Source: Aphelidium insulamus (taxonomy: Eukaryota > Aphelidiomycota > Aphelidea > Aphelidiaceae). From it: a DNA stretch of 64,000 nucleotides. Positions 22,396 through 34,011 of the stretch are shown here, piece by piece. The translations under genes and the position numbers were made by a program. The notes under the pieces were generated by a model, which saw only the letters and a program-made list of their open reading frames with translations, searched no databases and was not told the DNA's origin. Each line of letters begins with the position of its first letter. The stretch's first letter is position 1. The stretch spans positions 33,307 to 97,306 of the forward strand of contig JAZDSV010000047.1 of assembly GCA_036784855.1 (NCBI GenBank), given 5' to 3'.

Positions 22396-23163
22396 ATGGC
22401 AATGTCTTTTCGACTGCAGAACCGCGCGCTTGCTGGAGAGGCGTTGGGTATGCATAGCCACGTGTAGTTACATGCAAGTTCTCATCTACCGTCAGCCAAG
22501 AAACTGGCGCCCAAGTATGCCGGCACCAAGGTAATTGTGTTGGGGCTGCCACGCGGCGGTGTCCCGGTGGCGGCACCCATCGCCCGTGCACTGCACTGCC
22601 CGCTCGACGTGGTGATTGTGCGCAAGCTGGGGTGTCCGCACAACGCCGAGCTGGCCATGGGCGCCATAGCATCGTGCGGCACCGACGTGAGCGTTGTGTG
22701 GAACAAGGAAATCGCGCAGATGTTCACCGAGGCGCAGCGCCATGCCGTCTACGTGAAAGGTAACTAGCTCGCTGTACATGTACATAGACCTACTATAATG
22801 TGTACATGTGTGCATGTAGAATACGACGAGATGCAGAGACGCCGTGCAGTGTACAAGAGACCGGGTGCAGAGAAAGCGCCACCGCTGTCTGAATATGATC
22901 ATGTCATATTGGTGGACGACGGTATTGCTACCGGCGCCACAATGAAGGTGGTCATAGAGGCCGTGCGCCAGGTGACCAAGGCAAAGTTGTGCGTGGCGGC
23001 ACCCGTCAGTTCACGCGAAACACACGCCGAACTGGCCAAACTGGCGGACGAGGTGGAGGAGTTGGCGGTGCCGGCCGTGTTCTACGGCGTCGGACAGTTC
23101 TATGCCGACTTTACGCAGACTGAAGACGCCGAGGTCACGCGGCTCTTGCAGCAACAGCCATAA
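22396..23163 (+). CDS. Phosphoribosyltransferase-family protein
   Basis: Three exons (22396-22447, 22496-22759, 22820-23163) encode 219 residues. The short first exon gives [18 protein letters not shown], matching the F-x-x-R-x-x-A-G-x-x-LA start seen in type I phosphoribosyltransferases of the erythromycin-esterase-associated/ComF-like group. Then come [29 protein letters not shown] and the PRPP-binding loop [14 protein letters not shown]. The fold and PRPP binding are well supported. The nucleobase or other acceptor is not determined by these motifs, and close relatives are largely uncharacterised. It is probably cytosolic. Confidence 0.85.
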
Positions 23164-23331
23164 TTTCATCTTACCTACATACTGATATATATCGCATACA
23201 GCACACACACTGGCACGGCATACACAGTGCAACATAGACTTATGTACACTTTTTCGTTGCCGTCAACGTTTAGCCGTGTAGCAAATTAGTGGTGTTAGAA
23301 GCTTTAGGTTTAGCCGAGAAGCATTGCAGAA

Positions 23332-26069
23332 ATGTCCAGAGATGACCAAGGAGAGAATGACGGTCAGTTTTTCCTGGCTATCCTGATGGTAATCTAACGG
23401 TATGAAAGGCGTCTCGTCCGCGTTCTCCGACCCAACATTCAGTTTAACGGCGGCATCGCGGCATCAGTCAGATATGTGCAACGCATCCGACGAAAAAAGT
23501 ATAAGCGTCTGGTATGAGCTGGTAGAAGCTGGTGGAGCACTATTCAAGGATTCGAACGCCGGAAAAGTAACCGTTTCCGCATTGGCTGGCATTGAAACTC
23601 TTAAAAATGCCGTCAAGAATGTGAACGCTGATGACTTGTTAAAAGGAATTTCCGCGTCTCGTCTAAGAGTATTCAAGAATATGGCGGACCTGGAACATTC
23701 GCCCATCGAGGCAGCTACACTGATCCACGCTATTGGCCTTAACGATCGGGGTCGTAGAGCGGGCGATCGGGGTCGTAGAGCGGGCATGAGTAAAATGGAT
23801 TCACTACTAGTTCTGGTGCCGAAATCGCCAGCTCTGGATGCCTCCCAGACGTATGTCAAGAATGACGTATCTCAGGTTTTCAATGAGACTGGTCAGTTCA
23901 TCCCGGTAGTTGTAATTTGTTCACAGCTTAGTATTTTCTGGCGTATTAGCAATTGACTTGCAAGAGCAAGATGTCAATGGCGCACACGACCATTACCTGG
24001 AAATCGCAAATGCAGTGAAAACCGAACTGCAAGTCACTGCCATTGTTGAAACGATACATCGCATTGTGGAAATGCGGAACGAACAATCATGCGTACCATT
24101 CATTTTCCTAGCGGGTTCTTCTGGCATGGGGAAGACGCAGATGGCGTTTAATTTGATGGCTGCACTTTCGAATCGGAGCGATCCATACATTTGCCTCTAC
24201 GTGCTGGCGCATTCGTCGGTTAATTTTTCGCAATTGATATATCAGGCGTTTAAAAGTCGTACTAGACTGTGGGAGCGATGTGTGGCGCAAGACGTTCTTG
24301 GACCTGCGCGCATTTTTCGACTTGAAACTTGCGAAGCACTGTGCGAGTACAATGGACAACTGCTCGTGTGGGGATTTATTTGTCAGGTCGCTTTGGGCAA
24401 AACGGATTGTTAGTACCATATGATATGATATGGATCATTTTCAAATCAAGTAGATGTCGAAGTGCGCCCTCAGAGTTTGCTGGAAACAAAAGACGCGGTG
24501 CAAAAACTAGGAGGTCGCATGTGTTTCTTTATCGACGAGGCTTTTATTGTCGACTCCAATAAGAACAACCATGTACGCTTGATGCGGAATGCTCTTCGTG
24601 CCGTTGGAATTCCCGTCGTCCTATCGGGAACAGATGTCACTGCCATCGAACTGTTTCCCGCTCCCACGTCAACTTTCAGTCATAAAACTAATGTTCCGCG
24701 TGAATGGTGCCATGTGTACTCGTCATTTCCGCCACCTACACTTGATGTGCTCCGAATGCCACGCAACAGATTACCGCAGTGGCTCGAATACATTCTGCTG
24801 AATTCTTGGCCTCGGTTTGCAGTGAAGGCGGCACGCATTTTGATGTCTGATCTGATGAATGCAGTACCAATCGATCTTGCCTACATTCAGTCAATGTTGA
24901 CTGCAGTTGGAAAGGATGCATTGTTGGGCAAATATCTATACTTTGACTCGGACGACGATCGTTCTATGATTAGAATGCTGGGACAAGCAGCGCTATTCAT
25001 GAATGCTTATTGCCCAGTACGGTCAGGCATTATGATGCAATCAGCTCTTAGCAATGCCCCGTTTGTCCACTACCATTATGCCAGGCTGCAAGGGCCGCCT
25101 GATTTTGTTGTGATGGACAACAAGACTTTGAAGCACGATCAATCGCCGTGGGATCCTTGTACTGTGTTTCCGCAAGCATCGGACGACTGCTTGCTGTATC
25201 TGCTGCTCACGGGAAGCAGAGGAATCGCTCCATTTTGGGGCAACGAGTTTGGCAAATCTATTCCGCTTCGCTTTTGCTACCGGCTGTTGGATTTGCAGAT
25301 TTCAGAGTCTGACACTGAACTCGTTATTGACACCGCGAATCAATCCGCCAATGATGAAAATAGCCTGGAAATGCTTCTAGCTGCCGCACTTTGTGCTGCT
25401 TCGCACATTGACGGAATCGGCGGGACGACGGTTAAACGATTTATTGAGCAGGTTATCTATCATTCTCTCGCGGTCGAAAGTGTCTCAGTCAAGGTCGATT
25501 TCGGGGATTTTCCGGCCCTTCTTCGGAACGATACTTGTATTCCGTTCTTCGCTCCGCCAAACGTTTCTTTTCCCATACAGTTGTCTGATATGGTTGGTGC
25601 CTTCTTCGGAACCATTAACCGAACACGGAATGCTGAAGGCGTCGATGCGAAACTGTACAACTTGATATTTGAAGCGACGATGTCGAACGAGCCACCTACT
25701 GGGATCAATCCATTTGCTAGCGCAGAAGCAAAATTTCGATCCAAACGCATCGACATTGACACATTCAGAAAGATTGTGTTGCGAATCGTTCCAGGCGTTT
25801 GGCTCCACATCGTTTTCGTCACCAAACTTCAAGATTCGTACTTTAATCTATCGAGGATTAAATCTCAGACTTACGAAGAGTGGATCACAGACGCTGGCCT
25901 GACCGATCGGTTTACGTTTGCCAGGGTGCGAGCTGGTGCCGATTGTGCGCTGACGGAAATCAAGGGACTGCCATCGGGTATTTCCAGTTCCAACTCTACG
26001 CCCAAGACGGCAAAGAGGGCGAAGCTGGAAAAGTGCTTTATTCTTTTCATTGAAGTTGGCCAGACATAA
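23332..26069 (+). CDS. Crinkler (CRN) protein with P-loop NTPase domain
   Basis: Four exons (23332-23362, 23409-23891, 23950-24408, 24451-26069) give 863 residues. Frames agree at every junction. The N-terminal CRN module (SISVWYELVEAGGALFKD to SASRLRVFKN) is about residues 35-105. A short DRGRRAG repeat and a linker follow. Then comes a P-loop ATPase with Walker A GSSGMGKT and Walker B CFFIDEA, and a long C-terminal region to residue 863 that in known Crinklers can hold a nuclease; I cannot place its active site. The end has a basic KTAKRAKLEK stretch that could be a nuclear signal. There is no classical signal peptide. Crinklers were defined as oomycete effectors and also occur in chytrids, Glomeromycotina and other eukaryotes, so the name does not prove secretion. 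Confidence 0.85.
23744..23785 (+). repeat. Perfect 21-nt tandem duplication inside the Crinkler gene
   Basis: GATCGGGGTCGTAGAGCGGG plus C occurs twice back to back (23744-23764 and 23765-23785) and codes DRGRRAG twice. The decayed Crinkler at 9349-10020 does not show it. It looks like a recent in-frame duplication. Confidence 0.9.
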
Positions 26070-26197
26070 ATACACCGGCAAATAGTTTGCGCAATGCGGT
26101 CGATAGATACTTATGTTTGTTCTTTTTTAAGAAGTTGGACATCATAAAAATTATCCAATAAGTGCGCACTGCACAGAGTAAAAAAAAATGAAATGTA

Positions 26198-28164
26198 TTA
26201 TTGATGCAAAACGGTGCGCTTCCAGCGCTCATACTCGTCAAACCGTTGCAGAGCGTAGCCAACATAGTCGAATTCAATATCAGACTGCGCCGCCTGCACC
26301 AGTCCCCACAGCCCCCACATCAGGTGCGATGCCAGCATAAAGTGATCGCTGAAGAATATTTAGTAGGGCGTCTTTAATCAAGTTGGCTTGACGTACACTT
26401 CTGTGCGCAGTCTTTGCAGTTCTTTAATTCGAAGCATTTTCAGATGGTGCGGCGTGAGCCTGCACGTCAGTTAAATGGACGACAATGTAATATTGACCAT
26501 ACATTGGAGACAGCGTGGGAGAAAGTCGCGGCGACGGGCCCAGCATTAGACTGGAGAGCGCCAGTGGCGGGTCGTCAACGGTCAGCGCTCGACTGTGTTG
26601 CGGAGTGGCGCGATGCTTGCTTTTACTGCCTTCTCCACCAGTGCTAGTGCTCAGAGATTCTTGGCTCTTGGAAGATATGTTGGATGTGGCGGTGTCTTGA
26701 GCGTGCGTTTTCGAAACACTGTCAAGCGGTATAGCGGGCGCGGGCAGCGGTTTCAGCGAGTCCGTGTCATCTAGTGCCGGTGGCAGTGCAGGCGGAGAGC
26801 GCAACGCCACACCACTAGTGGCAGTTGTCGACGATGAAGATGAAGAAGAAAGGCTGGAGGCCGAGAATCGACGGCGGCCAAAGGATTGTGACGACAGGAA
26901 TGCATCTCGGGCGTCCAAATATGCCGTGAAGAAGGCTGCCTGGTCCTGATCGTTTGGCAGCCGACTAAAGTCAAGAATGTGCGGCGTGTCACTGTGATAG
27001 TCTACCACGTTTAATCTAGAGGCTGGTAACAAGTTATGCAAACATACCGGCAGCCCACTCGCAAAAGTGGTTGGCAATGTCAAAGCCGCGGTAATTGTAG
27101 CACGCGTACTCGTAGTCAATGATGAGAATGCTCTGGTCCGCGCGGGAGCGCATAATGTTGCCGTACTGCGAGTCGTTGTGTGCAAATACAACGGGAGACT
27201 GGAGTGACACCGCACGCCGCTCTAGCCATCGGATCTTGGCTGGCCAGGCGCCTTCGAGGTCCAGCTGGCGCAGGCGGTCGTGGTACTCACAATGGCGGTC
27301 GGTAGTGAGAAGTTGGCGCACGGCCGTGCACGCCTTGCCGTGCCAGTCATCGATACGATCCCAAAGTTCAGAGTGGTAAATTGGCACCGTAGTGGTGGTC
27401 GTGGTCGTTGTTGCAGTTGCGGGCATAGCAGCGGCTGTTGTAACATCTTCGGCAATGATGCCCACGACAGAGTGAATCTCATACATCTTGCGGGCAATGT
27501 GGCGCGATATGTCGGTACGCCGCACCAGCGCCGGTGTCAGCGTGTCGGCATTCAGAAACTCCTCGAAGCGCCCATTGCCAAACATGCCCAACAGCCGCGG
27601 CCCGATGCCCATCCCGGAGAGCACCTGCAGGATGTAGAGCTCGCGCTGGCGGCTGAAAAAGTTTTCGGCGCCCTGGCCGTACACGCGCATCAGCACGCAT
27701 GCCACCGCCGCGGTGTCTGTGCCCGCAGATGCAGATGCAGATGATGCAGATGATGCAGACGCAGATGATGCAGCAACTTCCTCGCCGTGCACCGTTATCA
27801 TGTACATCAGGTTGGTCATGGCGCCGCCCAGTCGACGCACCGACAATCGCCCAGCAAGAGCCGCGACAGTGGTGGCGTGGGCGAGGATACGCGCCGCAAT
27901 CTCGTCGCTGCCAGCAGGGACCACTCGACCCAGCACATCCATTAGTAGGGCGGCCACGGCAAGTCGCTGCTGATCGCCGCCAGCGCGCACGGCACGCACA
28001 TCGATCGCGGCTGCAGTGGTGGGCGGGCCATGCAGAGCCGTCACACGCCTCCTGTTCAGCTGGAACCTGTGTGGCCAGAGTAAGTGCATGCATAGTAGCC
28101 GTCATAGAGGCACGTACAGTTTCTTGGCATGGTGCCGCTCCCACGAACCAAGCGGTATATCCAT
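26198..28164 (-). CDS. Choline/ethanolamine kinase
   Basis: Five exons (28164-28118, 28066-27048, 27001-26503, 26459-26397, 26348-26198) give 592 residues with consistent frames. It phosphorylates choline or ethanolamine with ATP, the first step of the Kennedy pathway, in the cytosol. The N-lobe has VRRLGGAMTNLMYMI and VLMRVYGQGAENFFSRQREL. The catalytic loop is VVFAHNDSQYGNIM (HNDxxxxN), and the metal-binding motif is IIDYEYACYNYRGFDIANHF. The last exons give LQRLRTEVDHFMLASHLMWG, the usual C-terminal WGLW region. Between the catalytic core and this end lies an unusual Ser/Pro/Thr-rich insert of roughly 130 residues, so it is longer than typical (about 400-450). Whether choline or ethanolamine is preferred cannot be read. 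Confidence 0.92.
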
Positions 28165-28513
28165 GCCGCCACCTGTCGCGGGCACAGACGAGCTGGGATG
28201 CGGCGGCGGTGTGGCCAGGGCTATAATGTGTACGTATGTAAGCCCTGTGCACATACGCACACCATATATGCGCGCACACATACACTTACACGCGGGGCGG
28301 CCAGAGTCCGACGGGCTGCCGTGCAATGACGTGGCCGGCTGTTGCATTGAGTGCTTGTATAATACTATGCAATGGATGGATGACTCTGACAGTGGCGGCA
28401 ATGGAACAATGTGTTCTGATCACTATCAAGGAATGTTTTATATGCTACTATGCGTCCCTGCGCACCCGTGCTCGCAATCTGCTAAAGATGTCCAGCCAGA
28501 AATTTCGGTAATT
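28165..28513. other. Intergenic, no gene seen
   Basis: About 350 bases between the choline kinase start and the broken small secreted gene, both on the minus strand. It has mixed composition, with ACAC/TACACAC words but no long repeat and no exon-like frame. Confidence 0.45.
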
Positions 28514-28860
28514 TTAGTCGAAATAATCCGCTGCAGTTGAGGAAGCAAGCCACGTGAAAGCACCCAGCACTACCGCGGTGTCCAGCGAATATTCATGCGC
28601 AGTCTCGGGAAACCAATTTGTAATCAATGCCAACTCTAGCGTGGTCCACAAAGCGATCTTTGAAATCTTGTCACTAAGCTCATAATACCGCCGACGCCGG
28701 TTGCTGGGATCCACTGTCACCAGCTAGCGGCATTACTCCAACCTCACCCCTCTCAGCAACATCTAGTGCACTACTCATTCAGTACTCCCTGGCGGGGGCA
28801 CAGTCAACACCTGGCCACATGCACACACTAGCGCGACAATAATCCAGCCGAGAAAAATAA
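28514..28860 (-). pseudogene. Broken paralogue of the small secreted gene at 29248
   Basis: The leader IFLGWIIVALVCACGQVLTV is nearly the same as MLLVWIIVAVVCACDRVLAM of the intact gene at 29248-29691, but the ATG position reads ATT and no in-frame ATG lies just upstream. After PPPGSTE the frame stops. The homologous middle (SALDVAERGEVGVMPLAGDS) appears in another frame, and the C-terminal part (NRRRRYYELSDKISKIALW, like SRDRRLRYYQFLKKASEI) in a third. The lost start and two frame changes mark it as a pseudogene. Small introns could in theory explain the frame changes but not the missing start. Confidence 0.7.
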
Positions 28861-28862
28861 TG

Positions 28863-29247
28863 ATGGGAAAAGGTGTATAAAGGTCGGTTATGGCGATTAC
28901 AACAAAGGTGTATTTATATTGTACACTGCGAGACCTTATTGTCCTATAGTGTTTATGGATTCCATCGCCCGCAATGCAGTACACTGTGGCGCGCTGTGCA
29001 ATACAGACTGCAATGTAATGCATCATGTAGCCGAGACACGTTTTCAATCGAATGACGATAGATTTTAAAGACATATGCCCGGATTCTATCGTAATGATAG
29101 TTCGTCGCGATAGTTCGGTATCAATACAATCAGTACAGTAAACAGTATCAGTATCATTACAACTCACCGTACATCACGCGGATATCACGCAGGCATCATA
29201 GTATTGAAGTGGTCTATATTTAGTGATGTCTGGGCGGTACGTTGAAG
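28863..29247. other. Intergenic, no gene seen
   Basis: About 385 AT-rich bases between the broken copy and its intact paralogue. No coding frame with family similarity is found, so the duplication unit does not obviously extend into it. Confidence 0.45.
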
Positions 29248-29691
29248 TTAGGCCTCCCTCTGTGCCTGTGCTTGTGCCTCACTACGTCGGCGGTATGTTC
29301 CGGCCACCTGCCACCAATACAGGGGCCTATCATCATAATAGTCTCTAGCGATTGCGGATATTTGATAAGCCAAGAACGCCGACACCGCCACGGTGACTAG
29401 CGCGTATTCTTTTCCCATCTCTGGATATTGTTTTGCAATCACTACCGCCAGGCCGGCGGTAAAACGAGTGATTTCCGATGCTTTCTTCAAGAACTGGTAA
29501 TATCGCAGACGCCGGTCGCGGGAATTCATTGCGATTGGCACGTGACTTGCTGGTGCTACAAACGGTACTATTGCCTCCGCGTCACTACCTCCTGCGGCTA
29601 ATTGGTCGCCATATGTGATCAGTGGCGGGGGCATGGCCAACACGCGGTCACATGCACACACTACAGCAACAATAATCCAGACGAGGAGCAT
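29248..29691 (-). CDS. Small secreted or membrane protein, paralogue pair member
   Basis: A single exon of 147 residues. MLLVWIIVAVVCACDRVLAM is a signal peptide with possible cleavage before PPP. A short Gly/Ala linker leads to a basic motif (SRDRRLRYYQFLKKA) and then a hydrophobic helix (YALVTVAVSAFLAYQISAIA), so the product may be membrane-inserted. The C-terminus is charged with an A-Q repeat (AQAQAQREA). A degenerate tandem copy lies 390 bases further along at 28514-28860. The function is unknown, and I see no cysteine-rich or enzyme motif. Confidence 0.6.
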   Translation of the reverse strand: MLLVWIIVAVVCACDRVLAMPPPLITYGDQLAAGGSDAEAIVPFVAPASHVPIAMNSRDRRLRYYQFLKKASEITRFTAGLAVVIAKQYPEMGKEYALVTVAVSAFLAYQISAIARDYYDDRPLYWWQVAGTYRRRSEAQAQAQREA

Positions 29692-29992
29692 TTGTAGATG
29701 TAGTCAGGTAAAAGAAGGTGAATGTGAATATAAACGAAGAAAATGACAGCTGAATCGCCGATCTCCTGTCCTGTTGTATCCTGGCATGCAGCCCCTGATG
29801 CAGTTATACATTTCCCCTGATGCAGGTCGGCGTTTCAGCAATAGCATCCACTTGCATATTGGGTGTAAACATTAAAGCAGTAGAGCAATATAATAACAGC
29901 GCAGTGAGCGCGTGAAACAGACGAGTTCACACGCCGCATTGCTTATTAATGAGCGTTGTCTTTCATTAAGCATTCTTCCATTGCTCCCACTC

Positions 29993-30037
<45 letters not shown>
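29692..30037. other. Divergent promoter region ending in an (AC)n microsatellite
   Basis: The 346-base spacer separates the minus-strand small secreted gene from MFE-2 on the plus strand. A run of about 20 AC dinucleotides fills 29994-30036 and ends CACAG directly before the ATG at 30038. The run therefore lies in the 5' UTR or just before it. Nothing else stands out. Confidence 0.75.
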
Positions 30038-30038
<1 letters not shown>

Positions 30039-33000
30039 TGGACCAGCCGCTCTCGTTCCAAGGCCGCGTAGTCATTGTCACGGGTGCCGGTGGAGGTACA
30101 TATGCCTCACATCCCTGGTGCTTTCGGTATACACTCACATACTCTTCCTGTCTTTCGCAGGCCTGGGCCGCGTGTACGCTCTGGCATTTGCACAGCGCGG
30201 CGCCTCGGTGGTGGTGAATGATTTGGGTGCCGCGCGCAGTGGTGAGGGTCACAATGCACGTGCTGCTGACACGGTGGTGGAGGAGATCCGGTGGGTGTCT
30301 GATGATGATCTACATACCCACCGAATGGAACTTACCTCAAATCATGTGTGCAGCAAGGCTGGTGGCAAGGCCGTGGCCAACTATGACAGCGTGGAGGACG
30401 GTGACAAGATTGTAAAGACTGCGCTGGATGCTTTTGGGCGCATTGATATTGTCATCAACAACGCTGGGTGCGTACAATGAATGCTGTATTATGGACCTAA
30501 TAACTGTAGTATTCTTCGTGACAAGACATTTGCACGCATGTCCGATGCCGACTGGGACTTGGTGCAGGCGGTGCATCTGCGCGGCTCTTACAAGGTTGCC
30601 AAAGCAGCCTGGGAGCACATGCGCAAGCAAAAGTTTGGACGGTACAGTCATACATATTAAAATATGTATTTTAGGTTATTGAGTAAAATAGCATCATCAA
30701 CACGGCATCTGCGGCTGGAATCTATGGAAATTACGGTCAGGCCAACTACAGTGCAGGTACTGATATACTATTGAAATACACAGTTTGGTTAAAGTATATC
30801 TGCAGCCAAGTTGGCGCTGCATGGACTGTCAATGACGCTGGCACGCGAGGGCGAAAAGAGCAACATCACCGTGAATACAATTGCGCCGCTGGCTGCATCA
30901 CGCATGACCGAGTCGGTGCTGCCGCCAGAGATCCTGCAGAACCTGAAGCCCGAGTTTGTGGCTCCTCTGGTGCTGTTTCTGACGCACGAGTCCACCGCCG
31001 AGTCTGGCGCACTGTTTGAAGTGGGCGCCGGGTTCGTGGGCAAACTGCGCTGGGAACGGTCGCGCGGCGCCATCTTCAAGACGGACAGCTCGTTCACACC
31101 GACCGCGGTGCAGAGCAAGTGGGCGCAGATCTGCGACTTCAAGGGCGCCGATCATCCCGGCTCCATCATGGACGTGGACTGGATGGGCATTCTGGAGAGT
31201 GCCAAGCAGTTGCCGCCCGCCGCCACTGCGCCACAATCTGAGCTGCGGTTCGACGGCCGTGTGGTGCTGGTCACGGGTGCCGGCGGTGGTATCGGTCGCG
31301 AGTATGCGCTTTTGTTTGCCAAGCTGGGCGCCGCAGTGGTCGTCAATGATTTGGGCACGTCGACCACTGGCACTGGTGCTTCCCGCGCAGCAGATGTCGT
31401 AGTTGGGGAGATCAAGGCTCGTGGCGGTAAAGCCGTCGCCAATTATGACAGCGTCGAGGACGGCGACAAGCTGGTCAAGACGGCGCTGGATGCTTTCGGC
31501 CGTATCGATGTGATTGTGAACAATGCGGGAATTCTGCGCGACAAGTCATTCACGCGCATGACCGACAGCGACTGGGACCTGGTGCAGCGTGTGCACCTGC
31601 GCGGCACATTCAAGGTGACGCAGGCGGCGTGGCCCCACTTCTTGAAGCAAAAGTATGGCCGCATCATCAACACTGCGTCCGCGGTCGGTCTGTACGGCAA
31701 CTTTGGCCAGGCCAACTACAGCGCCGCCAAGATTGGTATAATCGGCTTTGGCAACACTCTGGCCATTGAAGGTGCCAAGCACAATATACGCATCAACACC
31801 ATTGCACCCAACGCCGGCACTCGCATGACCGCCACCGTCATGCCGCCAGAGATGGTATAAAATTGTTATCACGCTTTAGTATCGGTTTGCCTTACAAGGG
31901 TGATACCACAGGTGGAAGCACTAAAGCCCGAGTATGTGGCGCCGCTGATCGGCTATCTCGGTCACGAGGCTAATCAGACTTCTGGCGGAGTGTTTGAAGT
32001 GGGATCTGGCTGGATTGCCAAAGTTCGCTGGCAGCGGTCTGGCGGCGCCGGTTTCCCGGTCACGCAGCCCCTGCAGCCGGAGCATATCCGCGGCCGCTGG
32101 TCAGATGGTGCGTTGCTGCCTTTATTTAGTTATTGAGTATTATTGACTTTAATGCAGTCACCACATTTGACCAGCGCGCTACGTGGCCCACAACCACCCA
32201 AGAATCATTCCAAGCCGTGTTTGAGAATATGTCTCGTGGCGCTGGAAGTGGCAAAGCGTCCAAGAAGGAAGGAGCAGCCGCTGGCGGAAAAGTTGTTCTC
32301 GACCCCAAAGTGGAGGCGGCCAAAAAGGTCAAGTACGCGCCGTTCAAGTTCGAGTACACCGACAAGGATGTCATTCTGTACAATCTGGGCATTGGGGCCA
32401 AGCGTGTGGAGCTGAACCTGGTCTACGAGAACAGCGACAAGTTTTGCGCTGTGCCCACGTTTGGCGTAATCCCGCCGTTCCAGGCCGTTATGACGATGAA
32501 CATGTCGGAAGTTGTGGGCAACTTTAATCCGGCATGTATAATCAGTGATTACACTCTTGCTTACTTAGGGTTAGATGATGCTGCTGCACGGCGAACACTA
32601 CATGGAGATGAGGAAGCCGTTTGCCACTGCTGGCACCCTGGTCAACGAGATGAAGGTGCTGGACGTGCTGGACAAGGGCAAGAGCTGTGTGCTGATTGTG
32701 GCCGTCACAACCAAAGACACATCTGGTGCCGTGGTGTGCTACAACGAGTACTCTAATTTCATTCGCGGCGTCTCTGGTGTCGGCACCAAGGGCGCGGTGG
32801 ACCGTGGTGCAGCCACAGCCAGCAACACTCCGCCGTCACGCAAGCCCGACCTGGTGGTGACGGAAAAGACCACGCCGGAGCAGGCGGCACTCTATCGTCT
32901 CAGCGGCGACCGCAATCCGCTGCACATTGACCCCGAAATGTCCAAGATGGGCGGGTTCGATGTGCCGATCTTGCACGGCCTGTGCTCATTCGGCATTGCC

Positions 33001-33728
33001 GGCAAGCATGTTTTCACGCACTTTTGCAACAGCGACCCGGCCATGTTCAAGAGCATCAAGGTCTGTCATATTATTTTTTGTCATCCATTGATGACACCTT
33101 CGTTCTCATTTTGCAGGTTCGCTTCGCCAAGTTTGTGTTCCCGGGCGAGACACTGCAGACGGAAATGTGGAAGTCGGACTGCGGGAAAAAGGTTATTTTC
33201 CAAGTGCGCGTGCTGGAGCGCGATGTGCTCGCCATCACAAATGCCGCGGTGGAATTGAATGTGGGCGGTGCTGGTGTACAGGCTGGCAGCGGTAGCAAAT
33301 CTGTGCCGACTGCTCCTTCTAGTGGATCAGGCCCTCTGCCCGCTGTAGCTGGCTTCCAGTCGTCGGCGCTGTTCCAGCAGATTGCTGCGGGAATGCAGAC
33401 CGGCACTGAAGCTTCGCGCCTCGCCCAAGTGAAAAAGGTCAAGGCCGTGTTCCAGTTTGATATTACCGGCGATGGCGGCCGCAAGCAGTCCTGGTACATT
33501 GACCTGAAGAATGGTCAGGGCGCCGTGGGTGTCGGTGCACCACCTCCGCAAGGCAAGCCCGACGCCACCATCAGTATCAATGACGCGGACTTTGTCGCGC
33601 TGGCCAGCGGGAAACTGAGCGGTCAGAAGGCATTCAGCACCGGCAAGCTCAAGGTCAAAGGCCAGATGATGCTGGCCACCAAGTTGGACGCGGTGCTCAA
33701 GGACGCCATGCAGCGCGCCAAGCTGTAA
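30038..33728 (+). CDS. Peroxisomal multifunctional enzyme type 2 (two SDR, hydratase 2, SCP2)
   Basis: Ten exons (30038-30095, 30161-30290, 30354-30467, 30510-30641, 30692-30756, 30806-31854, 31912-32107, 32158-32531, 32575-33060, 33117-33728) give 1071 residues. It carries out hydration and dehydrogenation through (3R)-hydroxyacyl-CoA in peroxisomal beta-oxidation. Two short-chain dehydrogenase domains each have TGAGGG(L/I)GR and YSAAK motifs. A MaoC-type hydratase 2 has [22 protein letters not shown]-terminal SCP2 lipid-binding domain ends in QRAKL, an AKL-type PTS1 peroxisomal signal. The eighth intron (32532-32574) appears to use a GC donor: only this choice keeps the frame and gives FNPMMLLHGE. 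Many fungal enzymes lack SCP2, whereas animal ones have SCP2 but one dehydrogenase. Confidence 0.95.
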
Positions 33729-33962
33729 TATGTATGCGCAAGCTTGTGACACATACCATGAACAATGAACTCTGTCCATTTTACTTTTTACATCAATATG
33801 TACATGGCAGCGTTGTTAAATTGTAAACATGGCATCTTGTTGTTCAAGTGCCTACTCTACATCCCGCTTAATTATGAGTTTATGAGTATTTTATGGCTTA
33901 GGTGCCTTTTTCCACAGGCGACCAATCATCTGTGCCTTTTTTAACTAATCAAAGGCGGCGGG

Positions 33963-33969
33963 TATAAAA
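33963..33969 (+). promoter_or_regulatory. TATA box of the secreted protein gene at 34012
   Basis: TATAAAA lies 43 bases upstream of the ATG, within GGTATAAAAAGG. A GTGCCTTTTT word occurs twice shortly upstream (about 33901 and 33932). The short distance to the ATG implies a very short 5' UTR. Confidence 0.6.
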
Positions 33970-34011
33970 AGGTTCAGTGGCAAGGAAAAACGTCAAGAAG
34001 AAAAACACGAC

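Noticed and set aside
28514-28720. Separate 68-residue gene
   Set aside because: It starts from a GTG and matches only the C-terminal part of the paralogue at 29248; it is a fragment of the broken copy.
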